From an uncultured Streptococcus sp. (GTDB lineage Bacteria > Bacillota > Bacilli > Lactobacillales > Streptococcaceae), in NCBI RefSeq assembly GCF_901875575.1, contig NZ_CABFMF010000055.1, forward strand, positions 15,773 through 79,772: a DNA stretch of 64,000 nucleotides, read 5' to 3'. Shown piece after piece: positions 44,366-50,799 of the stretch. Position numbers and translations under genes: made by a program. Numbering within the stretch: position 1 is the first letter of the stretch; each line of letters begins with the position of its first letter. The notes beneath the pieces are model-generated. The model searched no databases. It was not told the origin of the DNA and saw only the letters and a list, made by a program, of their open reading frames with translations.

Positions 44366-44482
44366 TCATCCAACTGGAATCAATGACCAAACACTAGCAT
44401 CTAAACTAGGCCATCCAACATATCCAAAATACAAAACAAGTACTGATGCTACTATAAATCCAAGACCAAATACTTTTTTCAT
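44366..44482 (-). CDS. Small membrane protein, 38 residues
   Basis: Begins MKKVFGLGFIVASVLVLYFG, one or two hydrophobic segments, ending SLIPVG. TTGGAG lies 9 nt before the ATG at 44482. A longer in-frame extension to 44584 has no support. It forms a tandem with the 55-residue protein downstream. From memory, similar short hypothetical genes lie next to this transporter in pneumococcus. Confidence 0.6.
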   Translation of the reverse strand: MKKVFGLGFIVASVLVLYFGYVGWPSLDASVWSLIPVG

Positions 44483-44639
44483 TTGTTTATCTCCAATTTC
44501 TTTTTTAGGAACTTGAGTTATTTGATAGTGATACCTCACGTCCCTTACAAAAATCATTATAGCAGAGGTCAGTTTCAAGAACAATCCCTTTTGTCTATCT
44601 GGTAACTATCCTTATCTATGTGATCATTGTTACTGATAA

Positions 44640-44668
44640 AAAAAGAAGTCCAAAGGACTTCTAGGTTT
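44640..44668 (-). terminator. Terminator of the DUF6287-like gene
   Basis: AGAAGTCC, 3-nt loop, GGACTTCT, followed on the minus strand by a run of T. Confidence 0.82.
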
Positions 44669-44713
44669 TACCGATTAAAAACTATTTTTGACTGAATATA
44701 ATCTGAAACTAGA

Positions 44714-45508
44714 TTATTCACTCGTATTTTTCTTTTCCTTGGTTTCTAGTTTCGTTTTAATCGTTTCTCGTTCAGCTTTTAGATTTGCTAGCTTCTGTTC
44801 TTCAGCCTCTAGTTGACTAGTGTCTGGTTTTACGCGATAATAAACATCTTCTGGATGCATCAACATAGCATTATACCCTTGACCACCTAGAAGCCTTTCT
44901 TCAGAATGATTAGATTTATCTGTAAACTTCCCATCATCACTAGGTTGCAAAACAACCCCACTAGGTACAGCAAGTACAACAAAACCACCCACAAGAGAAT
45001 CTTTGTCCCCAGCACCAATGATAACAGTTTCTGGATTTTCATTAAATTTTCTTGCTCCAGACAATTGGACAATATACTCTTGTTTCTCTCCATTTGATAA
45101 CCAAGTTGACCTTACTTCACCAGAACTATTAATAATGTATTGATTTCCAGATGGAGTAAGCCAAGTTCCTTCTAAACTTGATAAATCATTATTTCTAAGT
45201 GATTCAAAATCCAATTTGGGGACGGCAGTTTCTTTTTTTAGTTTACCAACAAGTGCTTCTGACTCTGAGATTTTATTATCTAAAGACACCAGTTGGTCCT
45301 TGAGTTTTTGAATTTCTTCCCCTTTAGCTTTGGTATCTTTATCGCTTTTCACCTGACTACTGCTATCTTTAACAGAAGCCGTTGTTGATACTTGCTTTGA
45401 ATCTTTCTTTCCGCTTAACCAAAAGACTAAGACAGATCCTACTATCAAGACGACTAAAACTGAAAGTATAACTCCTACCAACATTTGAATTTTTCGAACT
45501 CTTTTCAT
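44714..45508 (-). CDS. Membrane-anchored extracellular protein with a DUF6287-like domain
   Basis: A 264-residue protein. A basic N-terminus and one hydrophobic segment (about residues 9-31, VGVILSVLVVLIVGSVLVFW) form an uncleaved anchor. A Ser/Lys-rich linker and coiled coil follow (about 60-95), then a beta-rich domain starting LSSLEGTWLTPSGNQYIINS. That domain resembles streptococcal DUF6287 modules, and a second coiled coil ends the protein. No lipobox is present. Function unknown. A palindrome overlaps its promoter, suggesting a dedicated regulator. Confidence 0.75.
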   Translation of the reverse strand: MKRVRKIQMLVGVILSVLVVLIVGSVLVFWLSGKKDSKQVSTTASVKDSSSQVKSDKDTKAKGEEIQKLKDQLVSLDNKISESEALVGKLKKETAVPKLDFESLRNNDLSSLEGTWLTPSGNQYIINSSGEVRSTWLSNGEKQEYIVQLSGARKFNENPETVIIGAGDKDSLVGGFVVLAVPSGVVLQPSDDGKFTDKSNHSEERLLGGQGYNAMLMHPEDVYYRVKPDTSQLEAEEQKLANLKAERETIKTKLETKEKKNTSE

Positions 45509-45602
45509 TATTTTCTCCTTTTTTACCTACTAATTTATATTGGATTTCTAAACTAATTCATCATATCATAGTGATTACCATCCATGATTAGCTATTAGTC
45601 AT

Positions 45603-45632
45603 GTGAATAAATTATACCATAAATTTATTCAC
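45603..45632 (-). promoter_or_regulatory. Palindromic operator overlapping an extended -10
   Basis: Perfect 11-bp arms GTGAATAAATT and AATTTATTCAC separated by 8 nt. The minus-strand extended -10 TGGTATAAT (TATAAT at 45616-45611) sits inside it, about 100 nt upstream of the gene at 45508. A dimeric repressor bound here would block transcription. Confidence 0.65.
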
Positions 45633-45705
45633 TTATATCTAATATTTTTCATAAGACAACTATTGATAAGTTCAAAAAAGCTTAATAGAATGAGTTTCTT
45701 CTATT

Positions 45706-45884
45706 TGCCGATTGCAGGGTTTGAACCTGTGACCTAGGCTTTACGAGTATCTTGCTCTACCAACTGATACTCAATGAAAATCAAAAAGCAAACTAGGAAA
45801 CTAGCCGCAGGCTGTACTTGAGTACGGCAAGGCGACGTTGACGCGGTTTGAATTTGATTTTCGAAGAGTATGAGCTAAATCGGC
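45706..45884 (-). pseudogene. tRNA-Thr(CGT)-like gene split by a BOX element
   Basis: The 3' part (45766-45706) and 5' part (45884-45872, plus one copy of the duplicated bases) join to exactly 73 nt. Acceptor stem GCCGATT/AATCGGC is perfect, D stem GCTC/GAGC perfect, T loop TTCAAAC normal, and anticodon CGT is at positions 34-36. The anticodon stem has mismatches at 29-41 (A-C) and 31-39 (A-A), and the T stem one at 49-65 (A-C). A 105-bp BOX sits in the D arm after position 14. Not expected to give functional tRNA. Confidence 0.85.
45767..45871 (-). repeat. BOX element (boxA-boxC) inside the tRNA-like gene
   Basis: Ends are TACTCAATGAAAATC and GATTTTCGAAGAGTA, imperfect inverted repeats. The interior contains TACGGCAAGGCGACGTTGACG, almost the BOXA1R typing-primer site. 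It is flanked by the same 3 bases (TCA when read along the tRNA). Confidence 0.9.
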
Positions 45885-45931
45885 GATTACCCTTTTAGTA
45901 TAGCACTATAAGAAAGGATATCAAGGGATTC

Positions 45932-46396
45932 TTAATCTATCTTTTTAATCAAAATCTGACAAGGATTTTGAGGCCCCCAAAGTTGTGGAAAAATCTCTAA
46001 TTTTTTAAAGCCAAGACTGCGATAAAAGACATTTGTTCGATCATAATCTTTATTAGAGCCTTCTGCTACTGTTTTCACTTGTAAATAATCAACGTTTTTG
46101 CGTGCTTCACTTTCTAAAGCAGCAAGCAATTGACTCCCAATCCCTCTACCTTGATGAGCTTTTTTTACACCGAGACAATCAATCTCTGCACAATCTTCAC
46201 TGGAATAGGACAAGCTCACAAAGCCAAGTAAATTACTCTCCTGAAAGGCGGTCCACACTTGCAAGTCCTTGGCTCCTTCGATGTAAGCTTGCGTGCTTTC
46301 TGGTATTCCAAACCATTCTGGCAAATCCTTTAAAATCTCAGCGACAACTGCCTTTTTTTGATTTTCATCCTTGACTTCTTCAATTACAAACATCAT
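45932..46396 (-). CDS. GNAT family N-acetyltransferase
   Basis: A 154-residue acetyltransferase with the acetyl-CoA motif HQGRGIGSQLLAALESEA (motif A) preceded by IDCLGV, and a C-terminal FYRSLGFKKLEIFPQLWG. The family acetylates amines of small molecules, proteins or drugs; the substrate cannot be told. AAAGGA precedes tandem ATGs (46396 and 46393). Confidence 0.85.
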   Translation of the reverse strand: MMFVIEEVKDENQKKAVVAEILKDLPEWFGIPESTQAYIEGAKDLQVWTAFQESNLLGFVSLSYSSEDCAEIDCLGVKKAHQGRGIGSQLLAALESEARKNVDYLQVKTVAEGSNKDYDRTNVFYRSLGFKKLEIFPQLWGPQNPCQILIKKID

Positions 46397-46431
46397 AAGT
46401 TCCTTTCTTGATTTTAGTCTTACTTTAGCTT

Positions 46432-47217
46432 TTACGAACCTGCACTTTCGTAGGCATCTAAGCCCCTATCCCAGAGTTTAAGGGAAATGACAAAGAAGAC
46501 AAGAGAAATTACAATCAACCCACCAACATTAAAGAGTCCATTCTTTTCCTGCAAGAAATAGCTGGCAGGATAGTAGGCCGTAAAGGCAAAAGGCACGATA
46601 AAGCTAATCAACCAGCGAAGAAGAGAATTGTAAATCGAAATCGGATACTTGGCAAAGTCATTGAACATATAGAAGATGTAAATCATGGCTCCTGACTGCT
46701 TGCTCCAAAAAGCGATGCTGGCTGTCGCGATTTTCAATGAAGTATAAATCAAGGTCGCAAAAGGAATACAAACTAGGAAAAGCAGGAATTTTGGAAGAGT
46801 CCAAGCAATGCTGGTCACTGTTGTTCCCAGTAAGATGCTACCAACCAAAAGTTCGCCCAAGGCATCAATCTGAAAAGTCTCAACCAGGATGTGGAAGAGA
46901 GGATTGATGGGACGAGTCAGATACTTGTCAAACTCCCCTTTTCGGACTAGGCGTTGCCCTAGTGCCCAGAGATTGTCAAAAAAGAGATGGTCCAAGCCCT
47001 TGGGAATCAAGGAAAAACCATAGATAAAGGCGATTTCTTGAAAAGTCCAACCTTCTAGGGATGGGATGTGTTGAAAGATGACATTGAGAAACAAGAGATT
47101 CAAGCCTTGAGTCAAGAAAACTCCCAAAACACCAACCACAAAATCCACCTTGTATTCCATGATTTGCTTGATATATTGTCTGATAAAAATCAGATGCATA
47201 CGCTGATATTTTTTCAT
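46432..47217 (-). CDS. ABC-2 type permease (PF06182-like), second subunit
   Basis: A 261-residue membrane protein with about six helices and the conserved segment FDKYLTRPINPLFHILVETFQ, typical of the ABC-2 DUF990 family. It starts one base after the preceding permease and forms an export system with it and the ATPase. Such systems move drugs, lipids or surface molecules outward. Substrate unknown. Confidence 0.85.
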   Translation of the reverse strand: MKKYQRMHLIFIRQYIKQIMEYKVDFVVGVLGVFLTQGLNLLFLNVIFQHIPSLEGWTFQEIAFIYGFSLIPKGLDHLFFDNLWALGQRLVRKGEFDKYLTRPINPLFHILVETFQIDALGELLVGSILLGTTVTSIAWTLPKFLLFLVCIPFATLIYTSLKIATASIAFWSKQSGAMIYIFYMFNDFAKYPISIYNSLLRWLISFIVPFAFTAYYPASYFLQEKNGLFNVGGLIVISLVFFVISLKLWDRGLDAYESAGS

Positions 47218-47218
47218 A

Positions 47219-48037
47219 CTAACCTCCCTGAATGGTAATGAATGACTGGACTCGTTTCCAAATCAACTGAGACAAGCCCACCATCACTAAGAGCCAGAAG
47301 AACTGCAAAGCGAGCGCCTGAAGAATCTGACTAGCATCGTATTTCCCAACGATAATCATGACCGGAGTATAAATCAAGGATGAAAAAGGCAGGAAGGACA
47401 GAATATCTGCAACAACCTTTGGAAAGAAAGCCAAGGGAATCAAACTGCCAGACATAAAAGCCACTATGGAAGTCTTGAGTAGATTGGAACCCCATAGATT
47501 TTTAAACACAAAGGCAGAAAATCCAAAGCAGATATTAAAGAAAAAGTTAATCAGATAGGCGATCGTTAAGCTAAAGAGATAAAGGACAGTTAATCCCAGC
47601 ACTTCTACAATCCCTTGCCCAGATATGATTTTCATCAACACAATGACACTTAAAAATGGAAGTCCGACACTGATAAAAATCAACCACTTGGAACCAAGCT
47701 CAGTGAAGAGATAAGAAGCCGCAAAATGCACTGGTCTCAACAAACGCATGATAATGGAACCATCCTTGACCTCCTCCCCAATCATAAAGGAGCTATCCGA
47801 CCTAGTCAGAAGATTGGTCACAAAACTCATGATGATGTAGAGGGTGATATCTGCCATACTGAAGCCCTGAATCAAGGACTCCTGCGAGGAATCAAAGACA
47901 GCCTTCCAGAGATAAAAGGCCACAAAAGCTCCCATGACATCGCCAATCCGATAGAGAATAAAGTTGACTCGATAGGTAATCAACTCCTGAACACCTGCAT
48001 TGATAAAGGGTTTATAACGTCTCCACAATTTGACCAT
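47219..48037 (-). CDS. ABC-2 type permease (PF06182-like), first subunit
   Basis: A 272-residue membrane protein of the same family, with GSIIMRLLRPVHFAASYLFTELG. The start at 48037 (MVKLWRRYKPFINAGVQEL) lies one base after the ATPase stop and has AAAGGAG upstream. A longer frame inside the ATPase gene is rejected. Confidence 0.86.
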   Translation of the reverse strand: MVKLWRRYKPFINAGVQELITYRVNFILYRIGDVMGAFVAFYLWKAVFDSSQESLIQGFSMADITLYIIMSFVTNLLTRSDSSFMIGEEVKDGSIIMRLLRPVHFAASYLFTELGSKWLIFISVGLPFLSVIVLMKIISGQGIVEVLGLTVLYLFSLTIAYLINFFFNICFGFSAFVFKNLWGSNLLKTSIVAFMSGSLIPLAFFPKVVADILSFLPFSSLIYTPVMIIVGKYDASQILQALALQFFWLLVMVGLSQLIWKRVQSFITIQGG

Positions 48038-48038
48038 C

Positions 48039-49031
48039 TTAGAGCTCCTTTCGGTAGAAGCGGCGGATAATATCTTCAATATCCGTATCCATCATCTTCA
48101 AATCGCGGATTTCAAAATCAGACAGGGTTTGCTTGATAATGTCAGCTGACTGGTAGCGGGAACTATCGAATTCAATGTTGAGGCTATTCCCTTGTCTATC
48201 AACGGTCATATCAGGCAATCCTTCATAGTGAGAGACGAGATGACTTTGACCTGGTAGCAGTTCAAAGGAGAGAGTCTTCATCTTACCAAAGGTCTCCTTG
48301 AGTTGGCTCACCGTTCCATCAAAAATCTCCTGCCCCTTGTCTATCATAAAAATCCGATCACAAAGTTGCTCAATATCACTCAAATCGTGAGTGGTCAAGA
48401 GAATGGTGGTTTCTTCCTCTTGATTGATCTGTGTAATGGCTCGACGAATGTTATCCTTGACCGAAACGTCCAAACCGATTGTTGGTTCATCTAAAAAGAG
48501 AACCTTGGGATTGTGGAGCAAGGACGCCGCAATATCCGCCCGCATCCGTTGACCTAGTGAAAGAGTTCGCACGGGATCCTTGATAAAGTCCTTCAAATCC
48601 AAGACTTCATTCAAAAAGTCCATACGCTTATGGAAGAGCGAGTCTGGCACATCATAAATCTCTTTTAAAACCGTGTAGGTCTCTTGCAGAGCCAAATCCC
48701 ACCATAGCTGGGTGCGTTGTCCAAAGACTACACCAATATCTTTGACATAATCTTGGCGATTGTCCTGCGGGATCTTACCATTAATCCGACAAAAACCAGA
48801 TGTCGGTTTCAGAATCCCTGTCAGCATTTTGATGGTTGTCGATTTACCAGCACCATTTGCCCCAATGAAACCTAAAATTTGCCCCTTGGGAACCTCAAAG
48901 GTCAAATCCTTGACCGCTTCAAAGGTCTGCTTTTCAGGATGAATAAAGGAGCGTATTGCCCCCTTTAAACCCGGTTCCTTAACAGTCTTCACAAAATTTT
49001 TCTGAAGATGTTCCACTTCTATCATTGCCAT
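48039..49031 (-). CDS. ABC transporter ATP-binding protein of the ABC-2 export system
   Basis: A 330-residue ATPase of the daunorubicin-resistance/NatA-like type. Walker A is GANGAGKST, the signature is the unusual LSLGQRMRAD, Walker B is VLFLDEPTIGLD and the switch His is in LLTTHDLSD. A C-terminal ~100-residue domain follows. GGGAGA precedes the ATG at 49031. It leads an operon with two ABC-2 permeases and perhaps the acetyltransferase. Confidence 0.9.
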   Translation of the reverse strand: MAMIEVEHLQKNFVKTVKEPGLKGAIRSFIHPEKQTFEAVKDLTFEVPKGQILGFIGANGAGKSTTIKMLTGILKPTSGFCRINGKIPQDNRQDYVKDIGVVFGQRTQLWWDLALQETYTVLKEIYDVPDSLFHKRMDFLNEVLDLKDFIKDPVRTLSLGQRMRADIAASLLHNPKVLFLDEPTIGLDVSVKDNIRRAITQINQEEETTILLTTHDLSDIEQLCDRIFMIDKGQEIFDGTVSQLKETFGKMKTLSFELLPGQSHLVSHYEGLPDMTVDRQGNSLNIEFDSSRYQSADIIKQTLSDFEIRDLKMMDTDIEDIIRRFYRKEL

Positions 49032-49146
49032 ATCTATCTCCCTATCGCAAGGAATAGCAACATTGTATTTTTGACTACAAATATTCTAAATCCTTACTTT
49101 CTATACCTTCTACATTTTATTACTACACAAGACTTTATACCAACCT

Positions 49147-49175
49147 ATTATAGTCCAATAAAAACTAGAATGCAA
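49147..49175 (-). promoter_or_regulatory. Promoter of the ABC-2 export operon
   Basis: TTGCAT (49175-49170), 17-nt spacer, TATAAT (49152-49147) on the minus strand, about 115 nt upstream of the ATPase gene. Confidence 0.72.
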
Positions 49176-49230
49176 GCGTTTGCCTAAAGTTTATGAAATT
49201 AAAATTTCTTCTCTTAAAGTGGTATTTTTA

Positions 49231-49341
49231 TACTCAATGAAAATCAAAGAGCAAACTAGGAAGCTAGATGCAGGTAGCTCAAAGCACAGCTTTGAGGTTG
49301 CAGATAAAGCTGACGAGGTTTGAAGAGATTTTCGAAGAGTA
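49231..49341 (-). repeat. BOX element upstream of the ABC-2 operon
   Basis: Ends TACTCAATGAAAATC and GATTTTCGAAGAGTA, with interior GCAAACTAGGAAGCTAG and the hairpin CTCAAAGCACAGCTTTGAG. It is flanked by TTA on both sides (49228-49230 and 49342-49344), a 3-bp target duplication. Confidence 0.9.
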
Positions 49342-49407
49342 TTAAGATTGGTTCTTCTACAACATGTTCACTATATATTCACACACAAAAAAACCTACCC
49401 AAGGGGC
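49342..49407 (+). repeat. Direct repeat A, copy 1
   Basis: About 66 bp, starting TTAAGATTGGTTCTTCTACA, similar (roughly 80%) to 50485-50550. The two copies bracket the alpha/beta hydrolase gene in the same orientation. Confidence 0.7.
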
Positions 49408-49410
49408 AGG
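49386..49410 (-). terminator. Terminator near the end of repeat A
   Basis: On the minus strand, CCTGCCC, short loop, GGGTAGG, then seven T. It probably ends the hydrolase transcript. The stretch 49411-49515 holds nothing else I can support. Confidence 0.7.
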
Positions 49411-49515
49411 CTGGTAGTTAAGAAAAAGAATTTTTTTAATCGAAAAACTCACGATTCTACTGTTCATCCTTCAGCATTTAATTATTGGCATCAGTCTAAA
49501 ATAATTTCTACCCCC

Positions 49516-50448
49516 TCATTTACTCTTTAAAAAATCTTCAATGCGAGAAACAACCTCATGATTTTGATAATGATAAAGGTCGTGTGGTGTATCCATATAG
49601 ATGACTTTTACATTAGACTGTTCACTAGCAAATTTCTCTGCAAAATGCTGCCATTCTGATTGACCAAAACTAGTTCCTTGACCGTTAGACACCAGTAGTA
49701 AGGTGGGAATTTTCGGATTAATGTTTGAGGGAACTTTCTTGGCATTTTCCTTTACCATTTGAGATTCATGAAGCATGGCTTGTGACATCAACTGCTTATA
49801 AGCTAGAAGTTTATATTGTTTTCGTTCGCTTTCGATCAGAGTTGGATTTTTTATATAAAAGGACTCAGGGAAGTAGCGTAATAAGCCAATCTTGCTGCTC
49901 CAAAATACCACCGTGAGTAAGGCCTGATTGTCCTTTAAATTCTCATAACTAGCTGGTAGTGCCCAGTCTAACCCAACCAAGGTTTTCACTTCATCAGGAT
50001 ATTTTTCCTGCCAAGCTAAACTCTCAAGACTAGCCATGGAATGAGACAAAATGATAAAAGGACCTTTGACATTTGCTTGTGAAAGAGCTTGACGCGTCTC
50101 AGACAAAACCTCCATCACATCCCTTGAATGATTGCTATCATCACTATAACCATAGCCCGCTCGCTCCACGATAACTACCTTATACCGTTTCGATAAGGAT
50201 TCCGACACTTCTTTAAGGTCCAATATAGGAGAAGCAATACCAGCACCTGAGAGAACTACTATAGTCTCAGGACCATCCCCTTCAACGTAAACATTTATTT
50301 GATGTCCATTGACGAGAACTTGTTGTCCCATAGGTGTCAGTGAGGCTTGTTCCTTTTCTAAACTGATACGGTGAAAGATGAATGTAGCCGCTAGAAACAA
50401 AAGAATGAAACTAAGAAAGGCAAGAAACCATTTTTTCAGTATTTTCAT
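49516..50448 (-). CDS. Membrane-anchored alpha/beta hydrolase
   Basis: A 310-residue protein. An N-terminal hydrophobic segment (about residues 6-25, WFLAFLSFILLFLAATFIF) acts as anchor or signal. The hydrolase fold has the nucleophile region ILSHSMASLESLAW, where the usual GxSxG is SHSMA, and a C-terminal His in DTPHDLYHYQNHE. It may act on peptides or lipids outside the membrane; substrate unknown. The start at 50448 coincides with a predicted transcription start (TACAAT at 50460-50455), with no ribosome site. Confidence 0.8.
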   Translation of the reverse strand: MKILKKWFLAFLSFILLFLAATFIFHRISLEKEQASLTPMGQQVLVNGHQINVYVEGDGPETIVVLSGAGIASPILDLKEVSESLSKRYKVVIVERAGYGYSDDSNHSRDVMEVLSETRQALSQANVKGPFIILSHSMASLESLAWQEKYPDEVKTLVGLDWALPASYENLKDNQALLTVVFWSSKIGLLRYFPESFYIKNPTLIESERKQYKLLAYKQLMSQAMLHESQMVKENAKKVPSNINPKIPTLLLVSNGQGTSFGQSEWQHFAEKFASEQSNVKVIYMDTPHDLYHYQNHEVVSRIEDFLKSK

Positions 50449-50454
50449 AGCATT

Positions 50455-50460
50455 ATTGTA
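50455..50460 (-). promoter_or_regulatory. -10 element of the hydrolase gene, apparently leaderless
   Basis: TACAAT preceded by TG, with a weak -35 TTGCTT 17 nt upstream. The ATG begins 7 nt after the -10. Confidence 0.55.
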
Positions 50461-50484
50461 CAAAAAATAAGTCCTTTAAGCAAC

Positions 50485-50550
50485 TTAAGATTGGTTCTTC
50501 TACAGTATATTCGCTATATATTTAGACACCAAAAAACCCACCCAATAGAT
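50485..50550 (+). repeat. Direct repeat A, copy 2
   Basis: Starts TTAAGATTGGTTCTTCTACA like copy 1 at 49342, and includes AAAAAACCCACCCAATAG, a broken version of the terminator seen in copy 1. Confidence 0.7.
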
Positions 50551-50590
50551 AGTATGACACTCAGCAGTTTAATAGTAATCTGAGTTCACA
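50551..50590 (+). repeat. Direct repeat B, left copy, bordering the IetAS-like module
   Basis: Forty bp beginning AGTATGACACTCAGCA and ending AATCTGAGTTCACA. The right copy is at 54251-54289. Between the copies lie a hairpin, a BOX and the two-gene module. Confidence 0.78.
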
Positions 50591-50605
50591 TATTTTATAA
50601 ACACT

Positions 50606-50636
50606 AAAAGACAACTAAAATAGCTGTCTTTTTTAA
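50606..50636. terminator. Terminator downstream of the protease gene
   Basis: AAAAGACA and TGTCTTTT around an 11-nt loop, T-rich on both strands. Confidence 0.7.
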
Positions 50637-50658
50637 TTATTTAGTCTATTTCATTTAA

Positions 50659-50761
50659 TACTCTTCGAAAATCAAATTCAAACCGCGTTAGCTTCGCCTT
50701 GCCGTGCTCAAGTACAGCCCGCGGCTAGCTTCCTAGTTTGCTCTTTGATTTTTATTGAGTA
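50659..50761 (+). repeat. BOX element downstream of the protease gene
   Basis: 103 bp from TACTCTTCGAAAATC to GATTTTTATTGAGTA, inverted relative to the other three copies. It is flanked by TAA on both sides (50656-50658 and 50762-50764). Confidence 0.9.
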
Positions 50762-50799
50762 TAAAATTTGCTAATATTCTCTGGCATTCCTACCCCAAG

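Noticed and set aside
44483..44584. N-terminal extension of the 38-residue membrane protein
   Set aside because: There is no ribosome site for the upstream start, while TTGGAG fits the ATG at 44482, which begins a normal hydrophobic N-terminus.
45706..45884. A functional split or intron-containing tRNA
   Set aside because: The insert is a BOX mobile element with a target duplication, not an intron, and the anticodon stem has two mismatches.
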